From assembly GCA_030684515.1 (NCBI GenBank), contig JAUXVJ010000009.1:496001-560000 (forward strand): a stretch of DNA of 64,000 nt, written 5' to 3'. The notes under the pieces were generated by a model. That model saw nothing but the letters and a program-made list of their open reading frames with translations, did no database searches and was not told where the DNA came from. Below are positions 38,180 through 55,826 of the stretch, in pieces. Origin of the DNA: Actinomycetota bacterium. Lineage in GTDB: Bacteria; Actinomycetota; Actinomycetes; S36-B12. The position numbers and the translations under genes are program-made. Each line of letters opens with the position of its first letter. Within the stretch, counting starts at the first letter, position 1.

Positions 38180-38513
38180 ATGTCCATTGTTTCAGCGCGT
38201 TCGCGCGCTCCAAGCGGCAGCCTCGCGTTACTGATTGCATGTGGAGATGCCAACGGGGCAAAGATGCCTGATCGCGGTATACCGTCCCCCAGTCGGTGCT
38301 GATCGGCGAACTGGCCCGCAAGATCTCCATCAAGGTTGACTCCCCGGTCGGGCTTGGTGTTGCACTGCTCACCGACCCCAATTGGGACTTGCCGCAGGAC
38401 TCAGGAGGGCACTTGTGCCCGAATTGCTCAGCACCCCGCAGCGGCCGTAGACTGCCTGCCGCGGTTAAACCGTTGGCGGTAGCCTGCCCACAGGCATGCC
38501 AATGGGGCGACTT
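38180..38513. other. 334-base gap between aspC and tRNA-Trp without a supported gene
   Basis: No recognisable protein or RNA gene. A 75-codon open frame (38296-38523) runs into tRNA-Trp and resembles nothing known. A 10-bp palindrome CGGTATACCG lies at 38275-38284 and could double as a -10 (TATACC); TTGACT at 38336-38341 is a possible -35 but no matching -10 was found. A promoter for tRNA-Trp/secE/nusG must lie here. Confidence 0.4.
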
Positions 38514-38586
38514 AGGGTCGTAGCTCAATTGGCAGAGCACCGGTCTCCAACACCGGGGGTTGGGGGTTCAACTCCCTCCGGCCCTG
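38514..38586 (+). tRNA. tRNA-Trp (CCA anticodon)
   Basis: Acceptor AGGGTCG pairs with CGGCCCT (one T-G), discriminator G. The anticodon arm CCGGTCTCCAACACCGG holds CCA, and the T-arm is GGGGGTTCAACTCCCTC. It precedes secE-nusG, the standard actinobacterial arrangement. Confidence 0.95.
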
Positions 38587-38631
38587 CGCACGTTGCAGGA
38601 AGCACGATTTCGACGAAGTGAAGGTAAGGCA

Positions 38632-38883
38632 ATGACGGACACGGATGGCACCCTCGAGCGCAGCTCGAGCAGTCCAGCGCGCCCAAATAAGAAGAATGTC
38701 TTTGCCCGGCTGGCGCTGTTCATCCGCCAGGTGGTCGCTGAGCTCCGCAAGGTCATCTGGCCCACGCGCAAGGAGCTCATCGCCTACACGGCGGTCGTGC
38801 TCGTGTTCGTACTGATCATGGCCGGCTTCATTGCAGGTCTTGATTTCATCTTCACCAAGGGTGTGCTGTTCGTCTTCGGATGA
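38632..38883 (+). CDS. secE: SecE, preprotein translocase subunit
   Basis: An 83-aa protein with a polar N-terminus, the amphipathic motif [13 protein letters not shown] and a single membrane helix (about residues 52-72). It clamps SecY in the SecYEG channel. The ATG at 38632 is used because the longer frame begins inside tRNA-Trp. Confidence 0.95.
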   Translation: MTDTDGTLERSSSSPARPNKKNVFARLALFIRQVVAELRKVIWPTRKELIAYTAVVLVFVLIMAGFIAGLDFIFTKGVLFVFG

Positions 38884-38926
38884 GCACAGACCTCAAGCCC
38901 TTCCCCGATCAAGGAGATACCCCGCT

Positions 38927-39727
38927 GTGTCCGAGCAGGACCTGAACGAAGTTGTAGTCGAGTCAGCAACTGACATCGAACTCGCAGTTGACGAGCGCGA
39001 CCAGAGCACTGAGGTAGCCGAGTCCGTGCTGGCTGACGTCGAGGAGCTGGTTTCCGTCGAGTCGCTGGACGGCTCGGATGACGTTGCGGAGATCCTTGAG
39101 GCCGAGATCGATGAGGAAATCGACCCAGTCGAGGAATTCCGCGAGCAGATGAGACGCGCCCCCGGCGACTGGTACGTCATTCACTCCTATGCCGGTTACG
39201 AGAACAAGGTCAAGCAGAACCTTGAATCCCGCGTGAACTCCCTCAACATGGAGGACTACATCTTCCAGGTCGAGGTGCCGATGGAAGAGGTCACCGAGAT
39301 CAAGAGCGGAGTGCGCAAGCAGGTCAAGCGCAACAAGTTCCCCGGCTACGTCCTGGTCCGGCTTGACCTCACTGACGAGTCATGGGGCGCGGTGCGCCAC
39401 ACTCCCGGTGTCACAGGCTTCGTTGGTCACGGACATCAGCCTTCGCCCTTGTCCGTTGATGAGGTCACCGCGATCCTGGCCCCCGTGCCTGAGAAGAAGG
39501 CCGGAGCCACAGGCAGCTCTGGTGGCGCTAGCCCGTCAACCCCACAGATCACCGAGATCGACTTCGCCGTTGGCGATTCAGTCACGGTCGTGGATGGACC
39601 GTTTGCCACCTTGCATGCGACCATCTCCGAAATCAACATCGAGGCACAGAAGGTCACCGGACTGGTGGAGATCTTCGGCCGCGAGACTCCGGTTGAACTC
39701 GCGTTCAGCCAGGTCGTGAAGAACTAG
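38927..39727 (+). CDS. nusG: NusG transcription elongation factor
   Basis: A 266-aa protein from a GTG behind AAGGAGA. The NGN domain starts at [18 protein letters not shown] (about residue 84), and a KOW domain closes the protein ([19 protein letters not shown]). The first 80 or so residues are very acidic and low in complexity, an extension usual in actinobacterial NusG. A Gly/Ser/Ala linker separates NGN and KOW. It links RNA polymerase to Rho and the ribosome. Confidence 0.95.
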   Translation: MSEQDLNEVVVESATDIELAVDERDQSTEVAESVLADVEELVSVESLDGSDDVAEILEAEIDEEIDPVEEFREQMRRAPGDWYVIHSYAGYENKVKQNLESRVNSLNMEDYIFQVEVPMEEVTEIKSGVRKQVKRNKFPGYVLVRLDLTDESWGAVRHTPGVTGFVGHGHQPSPLSVDEVTAILAPVPEKKAGATGSSGGASPSTPQITEIDFAVGDSVTVVDGPFATLHATISEINIEAQKVTGLVEIFGRETPVELAFSQVVKN

Positions 39728-39808
39728 CGACCACGCAGAGTCCTGGAAGCGCCGCTCTCAGGTCGTACCAATCCCAACAGCACGCCCACACGTAAGGACC
39801 CGAACATC

Positions 39809-40240
39809 ATGGCACCGAAGAAGAAGGTCGCCGGCCTGATCAAGCTGCAAATTCAGGCAGGCGCAGCAAACCCCGCGCCGCCAGTGGGCCCAGCCTTGGG
39901 CCAGCACGGCGTCAACATCATGGAGTTCTGCAAGGCATACAACGCCGCAACAGAATCCCAAAAGGGCAATGTGATCCCTGTTGAGATCACGGTCTACGAA
40001 GATCGTTCATTCGATTTCGTGCTGAAGACCCCGCCCGCTTCCCGCCTGATTCTCAAGGCCGCCGGCCTGGAGAAGGGCTCGGGAACACCCAAGACATCAA
40101 AGGCTGGCTCGATCACTCAAGATCAGGTCCGTCAGATTGCCGAGACCAAGATGCCTGACCTCAATGCCAATGACATTGATGCAGCGATGAAGATCATCGA
40201 AGGCACCGCACGTCAAATGGGAATCACCGTTTCCGCGTAG
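39809..40240 (+). CDS. rplK: Ribosomal protein uL11
   Basis: A 143-aa protein with [24 protein letters not shown], the N-terminal proline-rich helix region that contacts thiopeptides and the GTPase centre (shown in part: [15 protein letters not shown]). The RNA-binding C-terminal domain is complete. No thiostrepton-type substitutions are evident. The 81-base gap after nusG shows no clear promoter or hairpin. Confidence 0.97.
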   Translation: MAPKKKVAGLIKLQIQAGAANPAPPVGPALGQHGVNIMEFCKAYNAATESQKGNVIPVEITVYEDRSFDFVLKTPPASRLILKAAGLEKGSGTPKTSKAGSITQDQVRQIAETKMPDLNANDIDAAMKIIEGTARQMGITVSA

Positions 40241-40323
40241 TCACGCACACCCCACCCGTGGGAGAGCCAGCGCGGCTCGCCAACCACAACCTGCTAGAGG
40301 TACAACCTGCGAAGGAGCAGACA

Positions 40324-41037
40324 ATGAAGCGCAGCAAGGCATACCGCGAAGCGGCAGAAAAGATCGACGCAGATGAGCTCTACACACCACTGGCAGCTGT
40401 CCGCCTGGTGAAGGAGACCACGAAGTCGAAGTTCGATCCCACCGTTGAGATCTCCATGCGTTTGGGCGTTGACCCTCGCAAGGCAGATCAGATGGTGCGT
40501 GGCACTGTGAATCTGCCTCATGGCACTGGCAAGACCGTTCGGGTCCTGGTGTTTGCCAATGCCGAGAAGGCAGAAGAAGCCCGTGCCGCAGGCGCCGACT
40601 TCGTCGGCTCAGATGACCTCATCGAAAAGGTACGCGCAGGCTGGACCGATTTCGATTCAGCGGTCTGCACGCCTGATCTCATGGGCAAGGTCGGAACCTT
40701 GGGCAAGGTGCTTGGACCTCGCGGTCTCATGCCCAACCCCAAGACCGGCACCGTCACCATGGACGTGGCCAAGGCCGTTGACGACATCAAGGGCGGCAAG
40801 ATCGAGTTCCGCGTCGACAAGCACTCCAACCTGCAGTTCCCGATCGGCAAGGCCTCGTTCACCGAAGCTCAGCTGGTTGAGAACTACGCAGCAGCACTCG
40901 ACGAGGTCCTTCGCCTGAAGCCTTCTTCGGCAAAGGGGCGCTACGTCCGCAAGGCCGTGGTGTCGTCAACAATGGGTCCTGGCATTCAGGTTGATCCCAA
41001 CCGCGTCAAGAACCTGCTCAGCGACGACGAGAGCTAA
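40324..41037 (+). CDS. rplA: Ribosomal protein uL1
   Basis: A 237-aa protein of normal length, starting [15 protein letters not shown] at the ATG at 40324 behind GAAGGAG. The frame is open upstream to 40258, but without homology. [12 protein letters not shown] is the family signature. In many bacteria uL1 represses its own operon by binding the mRNA. Confidence 0.96.
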   Translation: MKRSKAYREAAEKIDADELYTPLAAVRLVKETTKSKFDPTVEISMRLGVDPRKADQMVRGTVNLPHGTGKTVRVLVFANAEKAEEARAAGADFVGSDDLIEKVRAGWTDFDSAVCTPDLMGKVGTLGKVLGPRGLMPNPKTGTVTMDVAKAVDDIKGGKIEFRVDKHSNLQFPIGKASFTEAQLVENYAAALDEVLRLKPSSAKGRYVRKAVVSSTMGPGIQVDPNRVKNLLSDDES

Positions 41038-41054
41038 GTCTTCGCACTGCTCTC

Positions 41055-41083
41055 AGAAGGCCCGCACACGTTGCGGGCCTTCT
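41055..41083 (+). terminator. Terminator/attenuator after rplA
   Basis: AGAAGGCCCGCA and TGCGGGCCTTCT form a perfect 12-bp stem with a CACGT loop, 17 bases after rplA, followed by GCATTTG. It would end or reduce rplKA transcription before the uL10 leader. Confidence 0.8.
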
Positions 41084-41099
41084 GCATTTGCCCCTGACG

Positions 41100-41284
41100 G
41101 GTAGCCACCCGTACAGTTCACCCCGACCGAAGACCGCTGGTCGCGAATCGCAAGATTCGTCGAAGGCTCCACAGCATGTGGGCGACCTGCGTAGGACACT
41201 TGAGAATGGCCCCTGGTGGCCATGCCCCGTGCGCCTGCGCCGGGGCGTTTTGCATGGTGGGGGGTCCACTTGAGAAGGAGCCCC
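41100..41284 (+). ncRNA. uL10 (rplJ) mRNA leader with attenuator hairpin
   Basis: The 185 bases before rplJ contain ACCGAAGACCGCTGGTCG and a distal partner CGACCTGCGTAGGAC, the pattern of the L10-leader kink-turn RNA to which the uL10-bL12 complex binds for feedback. A second hairpin at 41224-41246 (GCCCCG...CGGGGC) is followed by GTTTT and looks like the attenuator. Identification is by position and pattern; the full covariance fold was not computed. Confidence 0.7.
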
Positions 41285-41956
41285 ATGGCTAAAGCGACAA
41301 AGGTGGAAACAGTCACCGAACTCGCAGAGCACTTCCGCACGTCCAGTGCGGCTGTGTTGACTGAATACCGTGGCCTCAGCGTTGCGCAGCTGAAAGAACT
41401 GCGTCGCACCCTGGGCCCAACGGTGACCTACGCGGTCGTCAAGAACACCTTGACCAAGATCGCAGCCAAAGATGCTGGTGTCGCTGGCCTGGATGACCTG
41501 CTTGCCGGACCGAGCGCCATTGCGTTCGTCACAGGCGATGCCGTTGATGCAGCCAAGGCCATTCGCAACTTTGCAAAGGACAACGTCGCCCTTGTCATCA
41601 AGGGCGGATTCATGGACGGCAAGGTGCTCAATGCCGCTGACGTCCAGAAGATCGCTGATCTTGAATCTCGCGAAGTCCTGCTCTCCAAGCTTGCTGGCGC
41701 AATGAAGGCCAAGCAGTCCCATGCTGTGGCGCTGTTCGCAGCCCCATTGGCCAAGACCGCCCGAGCCCTTGGCGCACTGCAGGCCAAGCTTGAAGCGGAT
41801 CCGTCCGCACAGGCTGCACCCCAGACTCCAGTAGCCCAGGCGCCTGTCGCCGAGGCGCCAGCGGCCGATGAGGTCGTTGAAGCTGTTGCCGAAGAAGTTG
41901 TCACCCCCGAGACGCCAGCCGAAACGGCAGCTGTTGAGGAAACCACCGAGGGCTAA
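41285..41956 (+). CDS. rplJ: Ribosomal protein uL10
   Basis: A 223-aa protein, longer than usual (about 165-180) because of a C-terminal tail of some 50 residues rich in Ala, Pro, Glu and Val. The globular domain ([25 protein letters not shown]) and the bL12-binding helix are intact. It anchors the bL12 stalk. The ATG at 41285 follows GAAGGAG; upstream in-frame codons fall in the leader RNA. Confidence 0.96.
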   Translation: MAKATKVETVTELAEHFRTSSAAVLTEYRGLSVAQLKELRRTLGPTVTYAVVKNTLTKIAAKDAGVAGLDDLLAGPSAIAFVTGDAVDAAKAIRNFAKDNVALVIKGGFMDGKVLNAADVQKIADLESREVLLSKLAGAMKAKQSHAVALFAAPLAKTARALGALQAKLEADPSAQAAPQTPVAQAPVAEAPAADEVVEAVAEEVVTPETPAETAAVEETTEG

Positions 41957-42006
41957 AGCCCACCAAACCCCGGCCCTCGGCCGGTTCTACCTGAAAGGAC
42001 GCCACC

Positions 42007-42396
42007 ATGGCGAAGTTGAGCACCGATGATCTGCTTGAAGCATTCAAGGAGATGACCCTTCTCGAGCTCTCAGAGTTCGTGAAGTTGTTCGAAGAGACCT
42101 TTGACGTGACTGCGGCCGCACCGGTTGCCGTTGCAGCCGCAGCAGCACCGGCCGGCGGCGACGCTGGCGGCGCAGCAGCAGAGCAGGACGAGTTCGATGT
42201 CGTCCTGGACGTTGCCGGCGACAACAAGATTCCAGTCATCAAGGAGGTGCGCGCACTCACGAGCCTGGGTCTGAAGGAGGCCAAGGATCTCGTGGAGGCA
42301 GCTCCTAAGGCGATTCTTGAGAAGGTCAACAAGGAGACCGCTGAGAAGGCAAAGGCACAGCTCGAAGCAGCTGGCGCCACCGTAACCATCAAGTAA
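42007..42396 (+). CDS. rplL: Ribosomal protein bL12 (L7/L12)
   Basis: A 129-aa protein: N-terminal dimerisation domain, an Ala/Gly-rich hinge (about residues 35-58), and the C-terminal domain with [20 protein letters not shown] that recruits translation factors. It lies 50 bases after rplJ with a GAAAGGA site. Confidence 0.97.
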   Translation: MAKLSTDDLLEAFKEMTLLELSEFVKLFEETFDVTAAAPVAVAAAAAPAGGDAGGAAAEQDEFDVVLDVAGDNKIPVIKEVRALTSLGLKEAKDLVEAAPKAILEKVNKETAEKAKAQLEAAGATVTIK

Positions 42397-42410
42397 CTCC
42401 CAGTACTGCG

Positions 42411-42440
42411 TGGGGGGTGGGCCTTTGGGCCTGCCCCCCA
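42411..42440 (+). terminator. Hairpin after rplL
   Basis: TGGGGGG and CCCCCCA enclose an inner GGCC/GGCC pairing to give a strong GC hairpin 14 bases past rplL. No T-run follows. It may be a terminator or a partial attenuator between the ribosomal genes and rpoBC. Confidence 0.6.
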
Positions 42441-42836
42441 TAGTGCTGTCCGGAGGCGTCCGGACCCTGTGTGCACGTATCCGATATCCACACGCCCGAC
42501 ATGATTTGTGGCGATGCGCTTGACCTTTTGCCAGTCAGGGTCCATTCTCATCAACGCAGTCTCGTGCACCAGACCGGTTACCGAGGACCTGCCCGCGTTA
42601 GTCGATGAGCTCATGGCTGTCGAACGTCGTGCTTGCGGGTAAGGCATCGAGGGTGATTGGCCAAGGGGTCGGGGTCGACAGCGGTTTGCCCTTAGGGTAG
42701 GCTGCCGCTTTGCGCTGCCATTTCATTGCTAACTCAAACCGGGTTGTCCAAGGGTCTGCTCCTTGACTATCCGGACTGTTCGCATTGATTCAGGCCTGTG
42801 CAAGCTGGAAATTAGCGCCCTGTGGAAGGAACTACT
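42441..42836. other. rplL-rpoB intergenic region (about 400 bases)
   Basis: Holds the rpoB promoter (42675-42703) and a long untranslated leader of more than 120 bases. A 42-codon frame at 42514-42642 ends TRPVTEDLPALVDELMAVE, which resembles the first helix of GNAT acetyltransferases and may be a gene remnant; the evidence is thin. Confidence 0.4.
42675..42703 (+). promoter_or_regulatory. rpoBC promoter
   Basis: TCGACA (42675-42680, five of six bases of TTGACA) and TAGGCT (42698-42703) are separated by exactly 17 bases. This is a good housekeeping-sigma promoter and gives a leader of about 125 bases before rpoB. Confidence 0.7.
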
Positions 42837-46304
<3,468 letters not shown>

Positions 46305-46357
46305 CACCGCAGAGCTATTCCTAGCCAACTTCCCGCACACGAACGAAGGACACTTCA

Positions 46358-50230
<3,873 letters not shown>

Positions 50231-50243
50231 GCAATCAGTGCTA

Positions 50244-50283
50244 AGCAAGAAGGGGAAGGGCCTTGGCCCTTCCCCTTCTTGCT
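50244..50283 (+). terminator. rpoC terminator, perfect 19-bp inverted repeat
   Basis: AGCAAGAAGGGGAAGGGCC and its exact complement flank only two central bases, 14 bases past the rpoC stop. The stem's 3' arm is pyrimidine-rich (TTCCCCTTCTT). It should end the rpoBC transcript; symmetry means it could also act on the opposite strand. Confidence 0.85.
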
Positions 50284-50301
50284 GTCTGGAGACAATGCCT
50301 C

Positions 50302-51123
50302 ATGCCAGTAATCCCCGTCAGCGACATTGAAGACATACGCCTGGCCGACTATTCGTCCTTGACTGATGTGGCACTGCGTACCAGTTTCGAATCCCAGCAC
50401 GGGCTCTACATCGCTGAGAGCGCCAAAGTGATCACGCGAGCATTGCGCGCAGGCCACGTTCCGCGTTCGGTACTGATGTCAGATCGATGGCTGCCGCGCA
50501 TGGGCGAACTCATTGAAGACATCCAGTCACGTCACCCCCGCACCGCCATCTTCATCGGGGATGAGGCAGAGCTCGAAGCACTCGCCGGCTTCCATGTGCA
50601 TCGCGGAGCCCTTGCTGCCATGCATCGTCCGGCTCTGCCCGCACTGGGTGACCTCATTTCCGATGGCCCTGCGCGCCTGGTCATCCTGGACGGGATCGTT
50701 GATCACACCAATATCGGCGCGATCTTCCGATCAGTTGCCGGCATGGGGGCCGATGCTGTGCTGCTGACAGAGCAGTGCGCCGATCCCTTGTACCGCCGCA
50801 GTGTGCGGGTATCGATGGGCTCGGTGTTCCAGGTGCCGTGGACGCGCATTGGCAGCTGGACGGCTGATGTGGGCCAGTTGCGCGACGCCGGCTTCACCAT
50901 TGCGGCTCTGGCATTGACGCTGCAGGCCAAGGATCTGGGGAGCTTTGCGTCGACAGCACCTGATCGACTGGCGATTGTGCTGGGCTCTGAGGGAGACGGG
51001 CTGTCCTCGGCGGTGATCGCCGATGCTGACGTCACGGTGCGCATCCCAATGGCCGGGGGAGTGGACTCCCTGAATGTCGCTGCAGCCTCGGCAGTGGCCC
51101 TGTGGGCGCTGCGCCTACCCTGA
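50302..51123 (+). CDS. TrmH/SpoU-family RNA 2'-O-methyltransferase
   Basis: A 273-aa SPOUT methyltransferase. After a substrate-binding N-terminal domain come motif 1 (DHTNIGAIFRSVAGMGAD), motif 2 (IVLGSEGDGLS) and motif 3 (IPMAGGVDSLNVAAASAVAL), which form the knotted SAM site. Target RNA (tRNA or 23S rRNA) cannot be told. The ATG at 50302 is used since upstream in-frame codons lie in the terminator. Confidence 0.92.
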   Translation: MPVIPVSDIEDIRLADYSSLTDVALRTSFESQHGLYIAESAKVITRALRAGHVPRSVLMSDRWLPRMGELIEDIQSRHPRTAIFIGDEAELEALAGFHVHRGALAAMHRPALPALGDLISDGPARLVILDGIVDHTNIGAIFRSVAGMGADAVLLTEQCADPLYRRSVRVSMGSVFQVPWTRIGSWTADVGQLRDAGFTIAALALTLQAKDLGSFASTAPDRLAIVLGSEGDGLSSAVIADADVTVRIPMAGGVDSLNVAAASAVALWALRLP

Positions 51124-51163
51124 CGTGGTTGGCGATATCCGCCTCTACGCCGTACGGATCAAC

Positions 51164-51169
51164 TAGCGT
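51164..51169 (+). promoter_or_regulatory. -10 box of the LLM oxidoreductase gene
   Basis: TAGCGT stands 8 bases before the GTG at 51178 in the 54-base gap after the methyltransferase gene. It again suggests a leaderless or nearly leaderless mRNA. Confidence 0.45.
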
Positions 51170-51177
51170 CATGGGCT

Positions 51178-52077
51178 GTGCACATTGGAATTTCTCGGCC
51201 ACCGACGCCCCCGCATCCGATACCTGATGTTGATGCTGCCGTAGTAGCCGTGCTTGCCGAAGGCATGGGGTTTGAATCCATCGTGTATGGAGAGCACCCG
51301 ATACGTCCCGTTGACCAGGCGGGTCAGGGCGTGCACGCAGATGGAATCCCATTCTTTCAGGACACGCTCATTGCGATGGCGCGCATTTCTGCGCTGACGA
51401 CGACGATCAAGTTCGGTGGCGGAGTGTTCCTGATCCCGCAACACAATCCCGTGCAGTTCGCCAAGGAGCTTGCCAGCCTTGACTTCTACAGCGGAGGTCG
51501 ACTCCTGGTCGGTGCAGGCATCGGCTGGAGCCAGGTCGAATGTGAACTGCTCGGGGGCCAATGGGGTCGGCGCTGGCAGCAGACCAGAGAAACCGTGGAG
51601 ATTATGAAGCTGCTGTGGACTCAGGAGACCACGACATATGAAGGTGAGATCTACACAGTTCCACCAGTGCAGCTGTATCCCAAGCCCGTGAATCCCCTGG
51701 GACCGCCAGTGCTACTTGGCGTTCGACCCGGTGAGAAGGGCTTTGCCAGAATCGTCAGCTACGCAGACGGTTGGTTGCCGGCCCTTGTCAGTGAGGAGGA
51801 TCTTGCCCATGGCCCAGAGATCATTGCAGATGGTCGACGACAGATCAGCGCACTTGCTGTTGAAGCGGGTCGCGAACCGGCAGACTTTCAGATCAGTGTG
51901 ATCGTCCGCGGGCCACAGATTGATGGCGACCTTGGTCCGGCGCGTGAGGTGAACCGAGCAATGGTCTCCGAGCTCGTTGATGCCGGGGCTGATCGGGTGC
52001 TCATCTCGCTAGCCACCATCACCAATGAGGAGGATGCCAAGCGGGAGCTTGATCGGATTGCAGAGTCCGTGCTCTAG
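51178..52077 (+). CDS. LLM-class (luciferase-like) flavin/F420-dependent oxidoreductase
   Basis: A 299-aa TIM-barrel protein of the luciferase-like monooxygenase family. FGGGVFLIPQHNPVQFAKELASLD is the conserved barrel core (seen as VFLIPQHNPVQFAKELASLD), with SGGRLLVGAGIGW following. The subgroup is typical of F420-dependent enzymes of actinobacteria (TIGR03619-like), but cofactor and substrate are inferred from class only; no F420 genes are in the window. Confidence 0.88.
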   Translation: MHIGISRPPTPPHPIPDVDAAVVAVLAEGMGFESIVYGEHPIRPVDQAGQGVHADGIPFFQDTLIAMARISALTTTIKFGGGVFLIPQHNPVQFAKELASLDFYSGGRLLVGAGIGWSQVECELLGGQWGRRWQQTRETVEIMKLLWTQETTTYEGEIYTVPPVQLYPKPVNPLGPPVLLGVRPGEKGFARIVSYADGWLPALVSEEDLAHGPEIIADGRRQISALAVEAGREPADFQISVIVRGPQIDGDLGPAREVNRAMVSELVDAGADRVLISLATITNEEDAKRELDRIAESVL

Positions 52078-52085
52078 GCATCCAA

Positions 52086-52091
52086 TAGAGT
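52086..52091 (+). promoter_or_regulatory. -10 box of the DUF4190-like gene (leaderless start)
   Basis: TAGAGT ends 6 bases before the ATG at 52098, within the 20 bases after the preceding stop. No ribosome binding site is present. Confidence 0.5.
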
Positions 52092-52097
52092 CAAGCC

Positions 52098-52484
52098 ATG
52101 AGTCCGCAGGATCCGCAGCCACCAGATCCATCCTGGCCGCGCGAGCCGATCCCGGCTCCCCCCATTCCTCCCTATGCGGCGGTTGCCGTCCCGACGCCTG
52201 CCAAGTCCACGTCGGCAGATGCGATCGTGGCGTTCATCTTGTCTCTGGTCTCATGGGCGGTCTGCCCGATCATCTTCGCGATCGTGGCCCTGATCTTCGC
52301 TGCCAAGGCAGATCGGGCCCTGGCCGCATCCCCGTCGACGCTGGGCGGCAGTGGCCTGAACCTGGCAGCCAAGCTGATTGCCTGGATCAATATCGGCTTC
52401 TGGGTGGCCCTGATCTTCATCGGTGGCTTCATCGGACTGGTCCTGCTGCTGGCTGGCGCTGGCTCTGAGCCCGCCCTTCCGTGA
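52098..52484 (+). CDS. DUF4190-like small membrane protein
   Basis: A 128-aa protein. A proline-rich N-terminus (about 30 residues, cytoplasmic or exposed) is followed by two long hydrophobic segments (about residues 40-65 and 90-120) separated by ADRALAASPSTLGGSGLNLA, the pattern of DUF4190 proteins. Function unknown. It ends the small gene group before the str operon. Confidence 0.75.
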   Translation: MSPQDPQPPDPSWPREPIPAPPIPPYAAVAVPTPAKSTSADAIVAFILSLVSWAVCPIIFAIVALIFAAKADRALAASPSTLGGSGLNLAAKLIAWINIGFWVALIFIGGFIGLVLLLAGAGSEPALP

Positions 52485-52522
52485 GGCGACTGTCGCCAGA
52501 GTTTCGCAAATCGGACCCCGTT

Positions 52523-52552
52523 TTGACTCCCCGACCTAAAGCCGGGTAATCT
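52523..52552 (+). promoter_or_regulatory. str operon (rpsL-rpsG-fusA-tuf) promoter
   Basis: TTGACT (52523-52528) and TAATCT (52547-52552) lie 18 bases apart, the best-matching promoter in the window. It predicts a leader of about 190 bases ahead of rpsL, long enough for regulation. The leader itself shows no clear known element. Confidence 0.7.
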
Positions 52553-52748
52553 TCCCCTTCGTGTCTGACCCCTCAGGCACATCCCGCCGTGCGAACTTCC
52601 CCCGAAGGCATGCACCGACGCTTTGCGTCTGGGATCCAGCCACGATCTGGTGATCGTTGTTGCCTTGCGCAGCGCGACACACCCGACCGCGTGGGTCGGA
52701 GACTGAGGGAACAGGAACGGCAAGGTCACCAACCGAGAAAGGCAACGC

Positions 52749-53123
52749 GTGCCAACGATCCAGCAGCTGGTCCGTAAGGGTCGGCAGGACAAGATCACCA
52801 AGACGAAGGCTCCCGCACTCAAGGGCAGTCCTCAGCGTCGCGGAGTCTGTACCCGTGTGTACACAACCACGCCCAAGAAGCCGAACTCGGCTCTGCGCAA
52901 GGTGGCCCGTGTGCGACTGACCTCTGGTATCGAGATCACCGCCTACATCCCAGGTGTTGGTCACAACCTGCAGGAGCACTCAATCGTGCTGATCCGCGGT
53001 GGACGTGTCCGCGACCTGCCAGGTGTGCGCTACAAGGTCATCCGCGGCGCCCTTGACACCCAGGGTGTCAAGAACCGCAAGCAGGCTCGCAGTAAGTACG
53101 GCGCGAAGAAGGAGAAGGCCTAA
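52749..53123 (+). CDS. rpsL: Ribosomal protein uS12
   Basis: A 124-aa protein of normal length, starting at a GTG behind GAGAAAGG. Lys43 ([11 protein letters not shown]) is wild type. The second decoding loop reads [12 protein letters not shown], so residue 88 is Arg (codon CGC at 53010-53012), where most bacteria have Lys; K88R is a streptomycin-resistance change in mycobacteria. The stop overlaps the rpsG ATG (TAATG). Confidence 0.97.
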   Translation: MPTIQQLVRKGRQDKITKTKAPALKGSPQRRGVCTRVYTTTPKKPNSALRKVARVRLTSGIEITAYIPGVGHNLQEHSIVLIRGGRVRDLPGVRYKVIRGALDTQGVKNRKQARSKYGAKKEKA

Positions 53124-53593
53124 TGCCTCGCAAGGGTCCTGCCGCCAAGCGGCCCATCGTCATCGACCCGGTCTACCAGGCCCCGTTGGTCACCCAGCTC
53201 GTCAACAAGGTGCTCCTTGACGGCAAGCGCTCCACCGCAGAGCGCATTGTCTATGGCGCATTGGAAGGCTGCCGCGAAAAGACCGGCACCGATCCAGTGC
53301 AGACCCTCAAGCGCGCTCTGGACAACATTCGTCCCACCCTTGAGGTGAAGTCCCGCCGCGTCGGTGGCGCCACCTACCAGGTCCCCATCGAGGTCAAGGC
53401 AGGCCGGGCAACCACCCTGTCCCTTCGCTGGTTGATCAGCTACTCGCGCCAGAGGCGTGAAAAGACGATGACCGAACGCCTCATGAACGAAATCCTGGAT
53501 GCCTCCAACGGCCTTGGCGCAAGCGTCAAGAAGCGTGAAGACACCCACAAGATGGCTGAGTCCAACAAGGCCTTCGCGCACTACCGCTGGTAG
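53123..53593 (+). CDS. rpsG: Ribosomal protein uS7
   Basis: A 156-aa protein of normal length with the N-terminal [11 protein letters not shown] and the beta-hairpin region [13 protein letters not shown] that contacts the E site. Primary binder of the 16S 3' domain. Coupled to rpsL by a one-base stop/start overlap; fusA follows after 45 bases. Confidence 0.97.
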   Translation: MPRKGPAAKRPIVIDPVYQAPLVTQLVNKVLLDGKRSTAERIVYGALEGCREKTGTDPVQTLKRALDNIRPTLEVKSRRVGGATYQVPIEVKAGRATTLSLRWLISYSRQRREKTMTERLMNEILDASNGLGASVKKREDTHKMAESNKAFAHYRW

Positions 53594-53638
53594 TCCGCAC
53601 CCCCCACCCCTTCATCGCTTACGCAACGGAGAGCATTC

Positions 53639-55738
<2,100 letters not shown>

Positions 55739-55790
55739 TCGCGGATCAAAAGAAACACACCACTAACAAAAATAACCATCCGATCCGCGA
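55739..55790 (+). promoter_or_regulatory. Stem with A-rich, nearly G-free loop in the fusA-tuf gap
   Basis: TCGCGGATC (55739-55747) and GATCCGCGA (55782-55790) are exact complements enclosing 34 bases that contain one G and three T; the rest is A and C. In a 60% GC genome this composition is striking. It starts directly after the fusA stop and ends 36 bases before the tuf GTG, so it lies in the tuf leader. Function is unknown. Confidence 0.5.
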
Positions 55791-55826
55791 TACCGCCGGA
55801 CGGCTACACGACAAGGGAGAACTCAA

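Noticed and set aside
38296-38523. A 75-codon frame between aspC and tRNA-Trp
   Set aside because: It runs into tRNA-Trp, has no ribosome binding site and no recognisable similarity.
41901-42647. A 248-codon antisense frame across rplL and the rpoB upstream region
   Set aside because: Mostly the mirror of rplL with Ser/Ala/Arg-rich composition and no domain.
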